A DNA stretch of 64,000 nucleotides, from assembly GCA_965227935.1 (NCBI GenBank), contig CBDDGS010000019.1, positions 1,798,001 through 1,862,000 on the forward strand, read 5' to 3'. The DNA comes from JAWPMT01 sp965227935 (GTDB lineage Bacteria > Bacteroidota > Bacteroidia > Cytophagales > Cyclobacteriaceae). The notes below the pieces were generated by a model. The model was not told the DNA's origin, searched no databases, and saw nothing but the letters and a program-made list of their open reading frames with translations. Of the stretch, positions 1 through 9,607 are shown one piece after another; the stretch's first letter is position 1; the number at the start of each line of letters is the position of its first letter. Both the position numbers and the translations under genes were made by a program.

Positions 1-52
1 CACCCCCGGTCGCTGCAGAGGCCTTGATAAATGATCGTCGATTGATTTCCAT
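1..52 (-). CDS. Tat-exported protein, N-terminus only (cut by left edge)
   Basis: Only the first 17 codons are in the window, reading MEINRRSFIKASAATGG from an ATG at 50-52. The twin arginine followed by S-F-I-K matches the Tat signal consensus (S/T-R-R-x-F-L-K), and a hydrophobic small-residue stretch is beginning, so the protein is probably exported folded. Signals of this type are common on Bacteroidota Gfo/Idh/MocA oxidoreductases and sugar-processing enzymes, but nothing visible fixes the family. It lies 84 bases downstream of the altronate dehydratase on the same strand and could be the next gene of that operon. Confidence 0.6.
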   Translation of the reverse strand, partial: MEINRRSFIKASAATGG

Positions 53-136
53 AATGGGTCTTGTTCTTACAAAAACAACGCAGTAGGATCAACAAGTTAG
101 TACTTGAGGCGAGTACTGCCAAAAGGTTGAGGTCTT

Positions 137-1747
137 CTACAAAGACACGCCTCTTTTCCATGGAATGAAGTCATTTTGATCCAGTTCCATGGCCTTAGTA
201 GGCTGGCCACTGGCGACAGCAATGATTTCTTCCAACAGCTCCTCCCCCACATCGTGAATCGACTTATGGCCGGAGATAATCTCACCAGCATCGATGTCGA
301 TGATGTCATTCATGGAATTGAAGAGACGTGTGTTGCTCGAGATCTTGATAACCGGAGCTACGGGATTGCCTGTGGGTGTTCCTAAGCCCGTCGTAAACAA
401 AATGACATTGGCACCGGAGCCTGCCAGACCTGTGGTAGACTCCACGTCATTGCCGGGAGTGCACAGCAGGTTCAAGCCAGGTGCAGTTAATGGCTCTGTG
501 TAGTCCAACACTCCGGTGACTGGTGCATGCCCTCCTTTGGTGGCGGCACCTGCCGACTTAATGGCGTCTGTGATCAAGCCATCCTTAATGTTTCCAGGAG
601 ATGGATTCATATCGAATCCCGAACCTACCGATTGGGCTCGTTCTTCATATGCCCGCTGGATGCCGAGGAACTTTTCGGCGAGCTCAGTGGAGGCACAACG
701 GTCCACCAGGTTTTGTTCCACACCGTTCAGTTCGGGGAATTCGCTCAAGATGGTCGCTCCTCCCAAGGTGCCAATCAAGTCAGATGTGTAGCCCACCGCC
801 GGATTGGCCGAGATACCGGAGAATCCGTCAGATCCCCCGCATTCCAATCCCACGATGAGTTTGTCCAGCCCTACTGGCGTCCTTTCAATTTCGTTGGCCA
901 GCTTCAGTTGTTGCAATGTCAGGTCGATGGCTTGTGTAATCAGTTTTTCCTCTGACAGCACTTTTTGTTGCTCGAGATAAATGACTGGCTTGTCGGAATC
1001 AGGATAAATTTCCTCTTGTATCTCCTGGAACCAGCTGACCTGCGCATTTTGACACCCAAGGCTCAGCACCGTAGCCCCAGCCACATTGGGATGATTGACA
1101 TAGCCCGCCAAGAGCCTCAAGAGCGTTTCGGCATCCTGCCTGGTTCCCCCGCATCCGCCACTGTGATAAAGGAACTTGATGCCGTCAACGTTGGGGAACA
1201 CCCTGGTGGATGGATAACTGCCGGGGGCCGAAGATGCGCTGGCCACTTTGTCCAGGACGTAGCGCTCGTAATCATTTGTTCGATAGTACCCTAACCCTTT
1301 CGTGAGCGCGTCTTCAATGATTTTCAGGTTGCGATTCTCACAAAAGACCAGCGGGACGAAAAGCCAGTAATTGGCGGTGCCGACCCGACCATCATTCCTA
1401 ACGTACCCGTTGAAAGTACGGCCGGCCCATTTGGAGACATCGGGCGCCTTCCAGGAGTAGCTTCCCGCGGAACCCATTTCAACGTCGGCAGCAAAATGCG
1501 TGACGTTGTCGGTAGTGATCTCCGTACCAGCAGCGAGTGCTACGTTGGTTGTTCCTACAGGCACACCGTACATGATGATCTTGTCCCCGGCATCAAGGTC
1601 GTGAGCAAGAAACTTGTGTTTTTCACGAACAGGTGCCGCCAGATCGATTTCGTCACCATCTTGCACGTATTTACCCGCGGGCAAATCTCTCAGCGCGACG
1701 AAGACATTGTCTCCCTCATCAATCTTGATAAAACGTCGGTCCTGCAT
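137..1747 (-). CDS. uxaA: Altronate dehydratase (UxaA family)
   Basis: This 536-residue cytoplasmic enzyme resembles the altronate/galactarate dehydratases, which dehydrate D-altronate to 2-keto-3-deoxygluconate in galacturonate catabolism. Residues about 1-90 form the small SAF domain. From about residue 105 the large domain begins (FNGYVRNDGRVGTANYW, then a conserved Cys in LVFCENRN). Cysteine-rich motifs typical of the iron-dependent catalytic domain follow: HSGGCGGTRQD, LSLGCQNAQ and GLECGGSDGFSG. Length is normal for a fused UxaA. The ATG lies two bases after the sialidase stop, so the two are probably cotranscribed. The mannonate dehydratase at 46 kb also yields 2-keto-3-deoxygluconate, so the organism probably uses uronates. 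Galactarate dehydratase is the main alternative, as the family cannot be split by eye. Confidence 0.9.
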   Translation of the reverse strand: MQDRRFIKIDEGDNVFVALRDLPAGKYVQDGDEIDLAAPVREKHKFLAHDLDAGDKIIMYGVPVGTTNVALAAGTEITTDNVTHFAADVEMGSAGSYSWKAPDVSKWAGRTFNGYVRNDGRVGTANYWLFVPLVFCENRNLKIIEDALTKGLGYYRTNDYERYVLDKVASASSAPGSYPSTRVFPNVDGIKFLYHSGGCGGTRQDAETLLRLLAGYVNHPNVAGATVLSLGCQNAQVSWFQEIQEEIYPDSDKPVIYLEQQKVLSEEKLITQAIDLTLQQLKLANEIERTPVGLDKLIVGLECGGSDGFSGISANPAVGYTSDLIGTLGGATILSEFPELNGVEQNLVDRCASTELAEKFLGIQRAYEERAQSVGSGFDMNPSPGNIKDGLITDAIKSAGAATKGGHAPVTGVLDYTEPLTAPGLNLLCTPGNDVESTTGLAGSGANVILFTTGLGTPTGNPVAPVIKISSNTRLFNSMNDIIDIDAGEIISGHKSIHDVGEELLEEIIAVASGQPTKAMELDQNDFIPWKRGVSL

Positions 1748-1749
1748 AC

Positions 1750-3348
1750 TTACTCTTCGTTGATCAAATCCCGGATCGCTATCCTTTGAAAGGTCAAGTT
1801 TGCCTGGCTGCCTTCATATAGGATGCCTATGTACTGCTCATCTATCATTGTCATGCAGCTGTAACCCCAACTTCGCCCCTCATCCAACAACAGCCAATTC
1901 TCCTCCGGCCAAGTCTGCCCCTGGTCCGTGCTCGTCTTGATGGTCATATTGAATCGACCCGTATGTGTGTTGGGGTTGGAAAAGAGCAATAGATCGTTGA
2001 CGTCTTGCGATGAGCCAAGGATCAGGCTCGCCATACATGTAGACTCCTCAAGTCCAGTAACAGAACTCGAATGCTCCTGCCAGGATTGACCGAGATCTTT
2101 GGTGACCGCCACATATCGCCCAACACCCAACGAGTCCCTCGCGTAGTTGTTTCGGCAGTTGATCATGATGCCCCCATCCGGCAATTCGATGAGCTGTGCC
2201 TCCGTGGTCTCGGCCCTGACCCCGGTGCCGATCTGCCAGGTCACACCGTGATCTGCGCTAGTGATCAGCGTGCTATGTGGCACTTTGTCTTTGTCCTTGA
2301 ACTGTGCTGGAAACACCAAAGTCCCATCTTTTAGTGAGATCCCTTTTCCCGGTCCTGCCAGCAGCAGTTGCCAATTCGGGTCCTTGATTTGGGAAGTAAT
2401 GTTGATGGGTTCAGACCACGTGAGCCCATCGTCTTCACTCTTGACCAGAACGAATTGGCCAGTCTCCTCCGGCTTCATTCCGAATCCCGACGCGAACCAC
2501 GCCCGCTCGTCGGGATAGCCGTGGGCCCAGAGTGCCGCTACCCAAATGGTTCCGGTTGCTCGATCCACCAAAACCGAAGGGTCCCCGACGCCATTGGAGG
2601 CTTCCGGCAGGCCTCCCCATTCACTCATGTCCGTAATGACTTTCATCGGCTCCCATGTACGTCCGCCATCAGTGCTTCGTGACATGCCCACATCGATGTC
2701 TTCCTGCAGGTCAACTGAACTATTGTATCGCACATCATAAACGGCGATGAGTGTACCGTCGTTGGTGGTCGCCAACCCAGGGATCCGGTAGGCGTTCACC
2801 CCGTCGTCGCCCCGCTTTCGTAGCGCAATGCCCATTCTTTGAGGGCTCGGTTGAATTGATACAGGCGTCTCAATCTCGTTGATGACCACCGAACGAATCG
2901 AACCACTCACGAGATGATCAATATTCGCGGATTTTTTGAGTTCGTAGGAGACCCAAAAGTGATTGTCGCCAGCCTGCAGCACTTTCGTATCAGCGAAGAC
3001 CAGACTGGATGCTGGTGCCAGGTCCTCGCCAAACTGCTCCTCCGATGAGTAATCAGCGGAATTCCCTGAGTAATAGATGCGCACCCCTTCGATGTCTGAA
3101 AGCGACGTAGTACCGGCAGTCGACAGGTGGATCTGATTGAGGACGCTCCCAGAATCAACAGAAAGCGTCAGATGTATAATTACGTTGTCTGCTTTGCCAA
3201 GCAAAACCGGGTAGGTCGGTTGCGTTACCGCTATTGCTTTGACGTCCTGCCTGTCACTCAGTTCCATCGTGCGTCTTCCAGTGCACTGTAAACAGACAAC
3301 GGCAAACAAGAGGAAAAGAGTAGAGATATGGGGAGATGTAAACTTCAT
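1750..3348 (-). CDS. Exo-alpha-sialidase (GH33), exported
   Basis: Predicted sialidase that would release terminal sialic acid from glycoconjugates in the periplasm or at the surface. I start it at the ATG at 3346-3348 (MKFTSPHISTLFLLF), which gives a clean signal peptide ending near a Cys (lipoprotein-like CLQCTG). The reading frame also opens at a GTG at 3382-3384, which would put twelve residues ahead of the signal. An N-terminal beta domain of about 150 residues precedes the propeller. The propeller carries the arginine motif YRIPGL, several Asp boxes (SRSTDGGRTW, KSEDDGLTW, TSADHGVTW, TSTDQGQTW) and near the end WGYSCMTM, where the Tyr matches the GH33 nucleophile. Length (532 aa) suits Bacteroidota NanH-type enzymes. 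No other sialic acid genes are nearby. Confidence 0.88.
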   Translation of the reverse strand: MKFTSPHISTLFLLFAVVCLQCTGRRTMELSDRQDVKAIAVTQPTYPVLLGKADNVIIHLTLSVDSGSVLNQIHLSTAGTTSLSDIEGVRIYYSGNSADYSSEEQFGEDLAPASSLVFADTKVLQAGDNHFWVSYELKKSANIDHLVSGSIRSVVINEIETPVSIQPSPQRMGIALRKRGDDGVNAYRIPGLATTNDGTLIAVYDVRYNSSVDLQEDIDVGMSRSTDGGRTWEPMKVITDMSEWGGLPEASNGVGDPSVLVDRATGTIWVAALWAHGYPDERAWFASGFGMKPEETGQFVLVKSEDDGLTWSEPINITSQIKDPNWQLLLAGPGKGISLKDGTLVFPAQFKDKDKVPHSTLITSADHGVTWQIGTGVRAETTEAQLIELPDGGIMINCRNNYARDSLGVGRYVAVTKDLGQSWQEHSSSVTGLEESTCMASLILGSSQDVNDLLLFSNPNTHTGRFNMTIKTSTDQGQTWPEENWLLLDEGRSWGYSCMTMIDEQYIGILYEGSQANLTFQRIAIRDLINEE

Positions 3349-3380
3349 TGAACAACTCACTGCGAAGATATTGCTCCAGA

Positions 3381-4985
3381 TCACAAGGCGGGCTGGGTTT
3401 CCTTCATCGCTTTCTTCACGTAATTCTGGCCGGTCATCGCCGATGCCGTGAGGAATCCCGCGAACAGCGCGCCGCCGACACCGGCAGTCACGATGTCCTG
3501 ACCCGTTAAATAAAAGTTCTTGATGGGCGTGCGAGGTTGAAGGAACTTCTGACGATACCTATCGGGATCATGGTCGATGCCATACAATTCCCCACGATCG
3601 TAATTCATAAAGTGCCTGGTCGTCACCGGGCTGGAGAGCTCGTAATGGTCAATCTTGCCCTTCACTTGAGGCTCCAGTTGGTAGAGCGCATCTAGCAGTC
3701 GCCGCGCAAACTTCTCTTTGAGTGCTTCGTAGTCTTCTCCGCGCTTCTTCCATCGGGTGTCTTCCCACTTTTGAAATAGATCGAAGGGCATCACGGTGAT
3801 GATATCGATCGTGCTCTTCCCTGGATATCGCTCTGACCATGTGGGGTCTTTGGCTGCCGGAAAAGAAATGTAAACAACCGGAAAAGGTGCGTCCAGGTCC
3901 TTTTCATATCGCGTGACCAAACCATCGTGGTCCAGGTCATCAGGGTACACCCAATAATTGGCTTTGGGCAGTTGGAGCTCTTCGGGAGAGCCGTTCAATC
4001 CGATATACAAACAGGCGTGGGCTGCTGAGGGAGTTACTTTCTCCAGCTGTTCATCAAATCCATGCTTCGAGGCGAGTTCTGAAGGAAGTAGCTTATTGTA
4101 GGAGTTGATGATGCCGGCGCCGCTAATTACATTGTTCCCTCGGAACACTTTGCCGTCTGGCATGATGACTCCCACGGCTTTACCACCCTCGATCTTTATC
4201 TCCTGCACTTCTGCATTGGTGAGAATGGTACCGCCAGCTGCCTCAATGATCGGGTCCACGGTTTCTACAATACGTGAAGAGCCGCCTACCGGAAAATTAC
4301 CTCCATGGAAATAGTGCTTGACCACAGAGGCGTGCATAGCAAAACTGCTGCGACCCGGAGGTAGGCCGTAGTCGCCGTATTGGCCTGTGAGTACCTTGAT
4401 CAACTCTTGATTGTCCGTCAGGTCCTGAAGTACAGAGAGCGTCGATCGGGAGGCGTATTTCAAGTAAGGCCGTCGCATTTGACCACCGGCCAGTGCCTGG
4501 ACTGCCTTGGGCATTGCCTTTTCCACGAAGAAGTTACGGCTGATCTTGCTGACATGGAAGACCAGGTTGACATAATCGTCAATGGCCTGCTCATCCTTTG
4601 GGAAATAGGCTTTGAGTTGCTCTTTGAAGTTAGATACCCCTTTTCTGAGGTCGTAGGTTTTCTTGCCGATGACAATGCGGTCATAGACATCGCCCATGTC
4701 AGCCCATTTCAATTCACCATCTGTGACATAGTCAAACAGCTTCCGCAGCACGCTGGTCTCGCGACCTACCTCTCCGATATAGTGGATACCAACGTCCCAT
4801 TCGTAGCCCCGCCGCTTGAAGACATGTGTGTAGCCCCCGGCGGTATAGTGTCGCTCCAGGAGTAGTACGCGTTGTCCGTCCTTGGCAAGACACGCGCCCG
4901 CCGCCAGGCAGCCCATTCCTGAGCCGACAAGTATGGTGTCATACTGCTCAGTGGCTTCGTATTTCTGTTTGTAGGATTGGACCAT
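3381..4985 (-). CDS. FAD-dependent oxidoreductase, RetSat/CrtI (phytoene desaturase-like) family
   Basis: A 534-residue flavoprotein of the phytoene dehydrogenase-related family. An N-terminal dinucleotide-binding motif, VGSGMGCLAAGACLAKDG, is followed by LLLERH, GGYTHVF and WDVGIHYIG. That last pattern is typical of the branch containing all-trans-retinol 13,14-reductase, more than of true carotenoid desaturases. The C-terminal FAD contact is NFYLTGQDIVTAGVGGALFAG. The substrate is probably a polyene or long hydrophobic molecule, but no carotenoid genes are near. The stop is 32 bases before the sialidase start, and the DsrE gene ends 18 bases upstream, so these genes are probably one transcript of unclear common purpose. 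Confidence 0.85.
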   Translation of the reverse strand: MVQSYKQKYEATEQYDTILVGSGMGCLAAGACLAKDGQRVLLLERHYTAGGYTHVFKRRGYEWDVGIHYIGEVGRETSVLRKLFDYVTDGELKWADMGDVYDRIVIGKKTYDLRKGVSNFKEQLKAYFPKDEQAIDDYVNLVFHVSKISRNFFVEKAMPKAVQALAGGQMRRPYLKYASRSTLSVLQDLTDNQELIKVLTGQYGDYGLPPGRSSFAMHASVVKHYFHGGNFPVGGSSRIVETVDPIIEAAGGTILTNAEVQEIKIEGGKAVGVIMPDGKVFRGNNVISGAGIINSYNKLLPSELASKHGFDEQLEKVTPSAAHACLYIGLNGSPEELQLPKANYWVYPDDLDHDGLVTRYEKDLDAPFPVVYISFPAAKDPTWSERYPGKSTIDIITVMPFDLFQKWEDTRWKKRGEDYEALKEKFARRLLDALYQLEPQVKGKIDHYELSSPVTTRHFMNYDRGELYGIDHDPDRYRQKFLQPRTPIKNFYLTGQDIVTAGVGGALFAGFLTASAMTGQNYVKKAMKETQPAL

Positions 4986-5003
4986 ATCAATAGCGATCTA
5001 CAA

Positions 5004-5534
5004 TTAAAACCTCAGCAGCATGTACCCCAACTTTTGGTAGTGCGTCACGGTGGTCAGCATGGACGTGGCGATCTCCACTTCTTCCAAAAGCTCATCGGGA
5101 TCGACGCCTCTCCCGATCAGTGATTGCCCGCAGACCGTAATTTTCACACCGGCGTCCTTCAGCGCCTTCATCAAATCAGCGTTGGGATTGTCTGTTCCAA
5201 ACTTCTCGCGATAAGCCTCATGACCCATGGTGGAATAGGTGGATTGCGCATGGAGGGCGAGTACCACGTTCATGTTATCCGCAGGCACGCCACCCACGGC
5301 ATGCAGATTCAACATTCGCGCTACATTATTAAGTGAGCGATCGAGATCCGATTTATCGGAAGCCCCGCCGTACACGTCGATCACGATCTTGTACTCTTGT
5401 TGGCCATCGGGCTTCACCGTCGCCTCAGGTATGTCGTAGATACCACCGAAGTCCTTGATGACGGGGTTGACTTTTTCCTGCGCGTGGACGGTTATGCAAA
5501 TTAGAATGGTAAGGAGTGAGAGTAGATATTTCAC
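5004..5534 (-). CDS. Exported DsrE/DsrF-like protein
   Basis: A 176-residue protein starting at a GTG (5532-5534) with a signal peptide ending around HAQ (residues 17-19). The rest resembles DsrE-type sulfur-relay folds: VIDVYGGASD near residue 52, NVVLALHAQST near 89, and KITVCGQSL with the single conserved Cys at position 135, where DsrE-like proteins carry persulfide. Exported DsrE-like proteins are common in Bacteroidota and their role is poorly known. It is first in a minus-strand run with the RetSat-like gene and is divergent from the MscS channel. It is far from the sulfur island at 26-37 kb, and no shared operator was found upstream. Confidence 0.8.
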   Translation of the reverse strand: MKYLLSLLTILICITVHAQEKVNPVIKDFGGIYDIPEATVKPDGQQEYKIVIDVYGGASDKSDLDRSLNNVARMLNLHAVGGVPADNMNVVLALHAQSTYSTMGHEAYREKFGTDNPNADLMKALKDAGVKITVCGQSLIGRGVDPDELLEEVEIATSMLTTVTHYQKLGYMLLRF

Positions 5535-5672
5535 GGTTAAAGCATTTGATCCAGTGAATGTAAGGGATTTTCAATGTTTCACAGCACCCCCTCAAGACCA
5601 GGGAATACTTTCGAGCACCCAAAATGGCGGCCACGCGGTGTAGTTATTTCATGGTATTTTTAGCCCGTCTAT

Positions 5673-5681
5673 GGAGAGGAG
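5673..5681 (+). promoter_or_regulatory. Shine-Dalgarno sequence that fixes the MscS start
   Basis: The purine run GGAGAGGAG lies seven bases before the ATG at 5689. This is an unusually strong ribosome site for this window and supports 5689 rather than the in-frame ATG at 5671, which has no such site and would place charged residues ahead of the signal peptide. Confidence 0.7.
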
Positions 5682-5688
5682 AAGTTCG

Positions 5689-7518
5689 ATGCTCAAAATA
5701 TGTGTAGTAGGGATCCTACTTAGTGCAGTTGCAAGTCATTCGTATGCGCAGGAAAGTGGAGATTCATCGGTACAGCGAGTGGATTCTCTCTTTCTCCAAC
5801 TACAGCTGCAGTATCAGGAACTCGAAGCTGCAGGAAAGAGACAGCGGCGGAGAGACTCACTCGAGAGGCTCAACCTGAGAGCTCAGATTGCCAGGTTACA
5901 AAACGAATCCTCGGCACAGCGGGAGCAGCTACAATCGGAGATCCGACAAATTGAAGTCCGGGACAGCCTGGTGAATGTCGCCAGAAAGCAGAAGGTGCTC
6001 TATCAGAAAGAGAGCTTGACCGGATACCCGGTGGCGCCATTTGAAGACACGCTGTTCTCGATCTACCTGAAAGTGGGTCCTGTTTTAGCTGAACAACGTG
6101 CCCTGAGTGTCTCGGAGAAGATCAACCTACTGGCTTCTGCGGAGTCCTTCGATCCGGACTCACTACAGTTGGTGGACAACGACCTCACGACGGACATTAT
6201 TTACGGTGACCTGATCGTGATGAGTATTACAGATTGGGATGCCCTCTGGTACGACCGCGACCGTGAAGCACTAGGCAGCGACTATCTGATTGTCATTAAG
6301 GAGGCCGTGGTACAGGAGAACGAAAGGCAACTGCTCACAAACCTCTTTGTGAGAATCGGTCTGGTGGTACTCATTCTACTATTGGGAGGCTTCTTCATTT
6401 CCTTGCTGAACCGTCTGTTCCGAAAGTTGACCGTTTGGATAAATCGCCACGGTTCTGAGTTTTTCACCGGGGTCAAGCTCAAGAACTATGAGTTCCTGCC
6501 GCCTCGACGACAACTAGCTATAGTGACACAATTGATTATTCTGGTGAAATGGCTCGTATTTCTCGTAGTGCTCTATGTCACGCTCCCTCTAGTTTTTAGC
6601 GTATTCCCTTTCACACAAGGCTGGGCGCACACGCTTTTCAGTTGGGTTTGGGATCCTGCACGGGATATCGCCATTTCGTTCATAGGATTCCTCCCCAATC
6701 TTTTCTCCATCGGCGTCATTTCTGTTTCCATTTACTACCTCATCAAGTTCTTTCGCTTCTTGTCGAAAGAGGTCGAAGATGGCCGGTTGGTGATCTCTGG
6801 ATTCCATGCGGATTGGGCACCTCCTACTTTCTCAATCGTGAAAGTCTTGCTATACGCCTTCCTGTTTGTAGCGGTGTTCCCCTATTTGCCGGGCTCAGAT
6901 TCACCCATCTTTCGGGGAGTCTCGGTCTTTCTGGGTATTCTCTTCTCTTTGGGGTCTTCCACGGCCATTGCCAATGCAGTGTCAGGAGTGGTGATCACGT
7001 ATATGCGGCCTTTCCGTGTCGGAGATCGGGTCAAAATCGGGGAGGTCACGGGCGAAGTGATGGAAAAATCGCTGCTGGTCACGCGGATAAAAACGACCAA
7101 GAACGAGTACATCACCGTGCCCAATGCTTCCGTGCTTACGGGGCATACAGTCAATTATAGCACGGCCAAAGGGGACGAGGGCCTGATCCTTCATACGTCG
7201 GTGACGATCGGCTACGACGTGCCCTGGAGAAAGGTGCATGAGGTACTGATATTGGCTGGAGAGAAGACCGCTGGCATAGATCTCTCGAAGGCGCCCTTCG
7301 TATTGCAGACCAGCCTCGATGACAACTATGTAGCCTATCAACTGAATGTGCACACGCAGAGTCCGGAGCTAATGCCAAGAATCTATTCCGACCTTCACAG
7401 CAACATTCAAGACCTGTGCAAGGAGCGTGATATCGAAATACTCTCCCCGCATTATCGAGCTGTTCGAGACGGCAACGACAGTACCATCCCAGGAGATTAC
7501 CCGCCAATGAACCCATAG
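5689..7518 (+). CDS. Mechanosensitive ion channel, MscS family
   Basis: A 609-residue inner-membrane channel that probably opens on hypo-osmotic shock. After a signal peptide (MLKICVVGILLSAVASHSYAQ) comes a charged, coiled-coil-like segment over roughly residues 30-110. The predicted membrane helices follow in the middle third (VRIGLVVLILLLGGFFISLL and three or four later ones). The MscS core is clear: SLGSSTAIANAVSGVVITYM is the Gly/Ala/Ser pore helix, followed by RPFRVGDRVKIGEVTGEVMEKSLLVTRIKT and PNASVLTG of the beta domain, then a C-terminal alpha/beta part. The periplasmic N-terminal domain makes it an enlarged MscS relative. It is transcribed away from the DsrE gene; the GH97 gene follows after 57 bases. 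Confidence 0.9.
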   Translation: MLKICVVGILLSAVASHSYAQESGDSSVQRVDSLFLQLQLQYQELEAAGKRQRRRDSLERLNLRAQIARLQNESSAQREQLQSEIRQIEVRDSLVNVARKQKVLYQKESLTGYPVAPFEDTLFSIYLKVGPVLAEQRALSVSEKINLLASAESFDPDSLQLVDNDLTTDIIYGDLIVMSITDWDALWYDRDREALGSDYLIVIKEAVVQENERQLLTNLFVRIGLVVLILLLGGFFISLLNRLFRKLTVWINRHGSEFFTGVKLKNYEFLPPRRQLAIVTQLIILVKWLVFLVVLYVTLPLVFSVFPFTQGWAHTLFSWVWDPARDIAISFIGFLPNLFSIGVISVSIYYLIKFFRFLSKEVEDGRLVISGFHADWAPPTFSIVKVLLYAFLFVAVFPYLPGSDSPIFRGVSVFLGILFSLGSSTAIANAVSGVVITYMRPFRVGDRVKIGEVTGEVMEKSLLVTRIKTTKNEYITVPNASVLTGHTVNYSTAKGDEGLILHTSVTIGYDVPWRKVHEVLILAGEKTAGIDLSKAPFVLQTSLDDNYVAYQLNVHTQSPELMPRIYSDLHSNIQDLCKERDIEILSPHYRAVRDGNDSTIPGDYPPMNP

Positions 7519-7575
7519 TGAGATGGTCAGGTAATGCCCCTTACCTTCGCTGTGTTTTTGACCTATCTTTAAGCC

Positions 7576-9549
7576 ATGACGAACTACTTCCCACAAGCCA
7601 GAAATATCGCTTTTATACTTTGTTGTCTATTCATGTCCCACCTCTCCCAAAGCCAGAGCCATTCACTTACGTCTCCTGATGGCACCATCGAACTTTCTGT
7701 GAATGTCGAGGAGACGATCACCTGGTCGGTGACCCACAATGGCAATACAGCTATCGAGAAGGCGCAGATCGCAATGGACTTTACCGACGGCCGAGATTAC
7801 GGATCGGGTTCGCGCCTCAGGTCACAGAAGACAGAGGCATTCAATTCGACCCTCCGGCCTGTCATCCCTCACAAGGATTCCGAGATTACCGATGAGTACA
7901 ATCAATTGTCGCTGAGTTTTCGAGAGCGATTTCAGCTGGTTTTCAGGGCCTATAATGATGGTATCGCCTATCAGTTCAAGGACACAGAGAAGCGAGAACG
8001 CACGGTGGCGTCGGAGACCATGCAACTGACATTTCCGGGCAGTACTACGTCGTGGTTTCCACAAGAAGAGTCATTCTATTCACACAATGAACGTCAGTAC
8101 TTAAACAAGTCCGTGGATGACATAGCTGAGGGCGAATTCTGCAGTATGCCCGTGGTCTTCGAGACAGCCGCAACTAAGATCTTGATCACTGAAACGGCGC
8201 TTCATGACTATCCGGGGATGTTCATTCGCGGAAATGGGAATCAGACTGTGGACGCTATCCATCCAAAGTACATCCTCGAGATCAAGGACGATGAAGCACA
8301 ACCGGACCGGAACCAGACCATCGTGCAGGAAGCCGACTATATCGCCAAAATCGAAGGGGCGAAAGATTACCCCTGGAGGGTATTCATGATCAGTGATGAT
8401 GATCGCACATTCATCGAAAGCAATCTGACCTTTCAATTGTCCAAACCTCAAGTCATTGAAGGCACTGACTGGATCGTACCCGGCCAGGTCGCATGGGACT
8501 GGTACAATGCCAACAATCTGACAGGTGTCGACTTCGAATCGGGACTGAATACAGCGTCCTATAAGTACTACATCGATTTCGCATCGGCGAACGGTATTGA
8601 GTATGTCATACTGGACGAGGGATGGACCAAATCCACCACGGAGATCCTCGATTTCAATCCCGATATGGACGTACCCGAGTTGATTCGCTATGGAAAGGAA
8701 AAGGGCGTCGAACTGATCCTCTGGGTGCTTTGGAAGCCACTTGACGCCAACATGGACCAGATCCTTGAAACCTACAAGAGTTGGGGTGTCAAAGGCATCA
8801 AAGTGGACTTCATGCAGCGAAACGATCAATACATGGTCAGCTCCTACGAAAAGATCGCCGCGAAGTGCGCTGAACTAGAGATGTTGGTCGATTTCCATGG
8901 GGCATTCAAGCCCTCAGGATTGAGACGAATGTACCCCAATGTCATCAGTTATGAGGGAGTCATGGGCAGTGAACATAACAAATGGAGTCAGAATATCACC
9001 CCTGAGCACAATGTGACCCTACCCTTCATTCGTATGGCCGCTGGACCCATGGACTACACACCAGGGGCCATGGTGAACGCTCATTTGCCCAATCACAAGA
9101 TCAACTTCGAAAGACCAATGAGCCTTGGCACCCGGGCGCATCAGGTCGCGATGTACGTCGTCTTCGAGTCCCCCTTGCAGATGCTATGTGAATCGCCTTC
9201 TCGGTATAACAAAGAACAAGAAACGGTCGACTTCCTGGTGCGGATCCCAACCACCTGGGATGAGACGGTGGCTCTTCATGGAGCTATCGGGGAGTACGTG
9301 GCTGTGGCGCGACGTAAGGGCGACAAATGGTACGTAGGGGCCATGACCAACTCCGAGGCTCGAGAGTTGACGCTGGACCTGTCCTTCCTGGGCGAGGGTG
9401 CTTACACCATGGACGTATACAAGGATGGTGTCAACGCGCACCGCCATGCGGAGGACTACAAGATCGTGCGTCAATCGGTCAATAGTTCGTCCAATGTGAC
9501 CATGTCACTCGCTGGCGGTGGTGGCTGGGCGGCGATTATTTCGAGATAA
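7576..9549 (+). CDS. Glycoside hydrolase family 97 enzyme (alpha-galactosidase or alpha-glucosidase)
   Basis: A 657-residue exported enzyme with a signal peptide to about residue 26. The N-terminal beta-sandwich begins at LTSPDGTIELSV. A (beta/alpha)8 barrel follows, with AWDWYNANN, YVILDEGWT, ILWVLWKPLD and GIKVDFMQRNDQYMV, and a C-terminal beta domain (YVAVARRKGDKWYVGAMTN). GH97 contains inverting alpha-glucosidases such as SusB and retaining alpha-galactosidases. The Asp at residue 411 in KVDFM sits where the retaining members have their nucleophile, which favours the retaining group. Glu residues in SYEGVMGSEHNKW (460, 466) are acid candidates. No SusC/SusD pair is adjacent, so substrate delivery is unclear. 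Confidence 0.9.
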   Translation: MTNYFPQARNIAFILCCLFMSHLSQSQSHSLTSPDGTIELSVNVEETITWSVTHNGNTAIEKAQIAMDFTDGRDYGSGSRLRSQKTEAFNSTLRPVIPHKDSEITDEYNQLSLSFRERFQLVFRAYNDGIAYQFKDTEKRERTVASETMQLTFPGSTTSWFPQEESFYSHNERQYLNKSVDDIAEGEFCSMPVVFETAATKILITETALHDYPGMFIRGNGNQTVDAIHPKYILEIKDDEAQPDRNQTIVQEADYIAKIEGAKDYPWRVFMISDDDRTFIESNLTFQLSKPQVIEGTDWIVPGQVAWDWYNANNLTGVDFESGLNTASYKYYIDFASANGIEYVILDEGWTKSTTEILDFNPDMDVPELIRYGKEKGVELILWVLWKPLDANMDQILETYKSWGVKGIKVDFMQRNDQYMVSSYEKIAAKCAELEMLVDFHGAFKPSGLRRMYPNVISYEGVMGSEHNKWSQNITPEHNVTLPFIRMAAGPMDYTPGAMVNAHLPNHKINFERPMSLGTRAHQVAMYVVFESPLQMLCESPSRYNKEQETVDFLVRIPTTWDETVALHGAIGEYVAVARRKGDKWYVGAMTNSEARELTLDLSFLGEGAYTMDVYKDGVNAHRHAEDYKIVRQSVNSSSNVTMSLAGGGGWAAIISR

Positions 9550-9607
9550 GGAGGGTTATCGGTCAGTATCCCAATAATTTATCTCAATAAGTAGATATAC
9601 TTTATAT

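Noticed and set aside
8101..8829. A 242-codon minus-strand open frame inside the GH97 gene
   Set aside because: No domain or start signals, and it lies wholly within a well-supported glycosidase.
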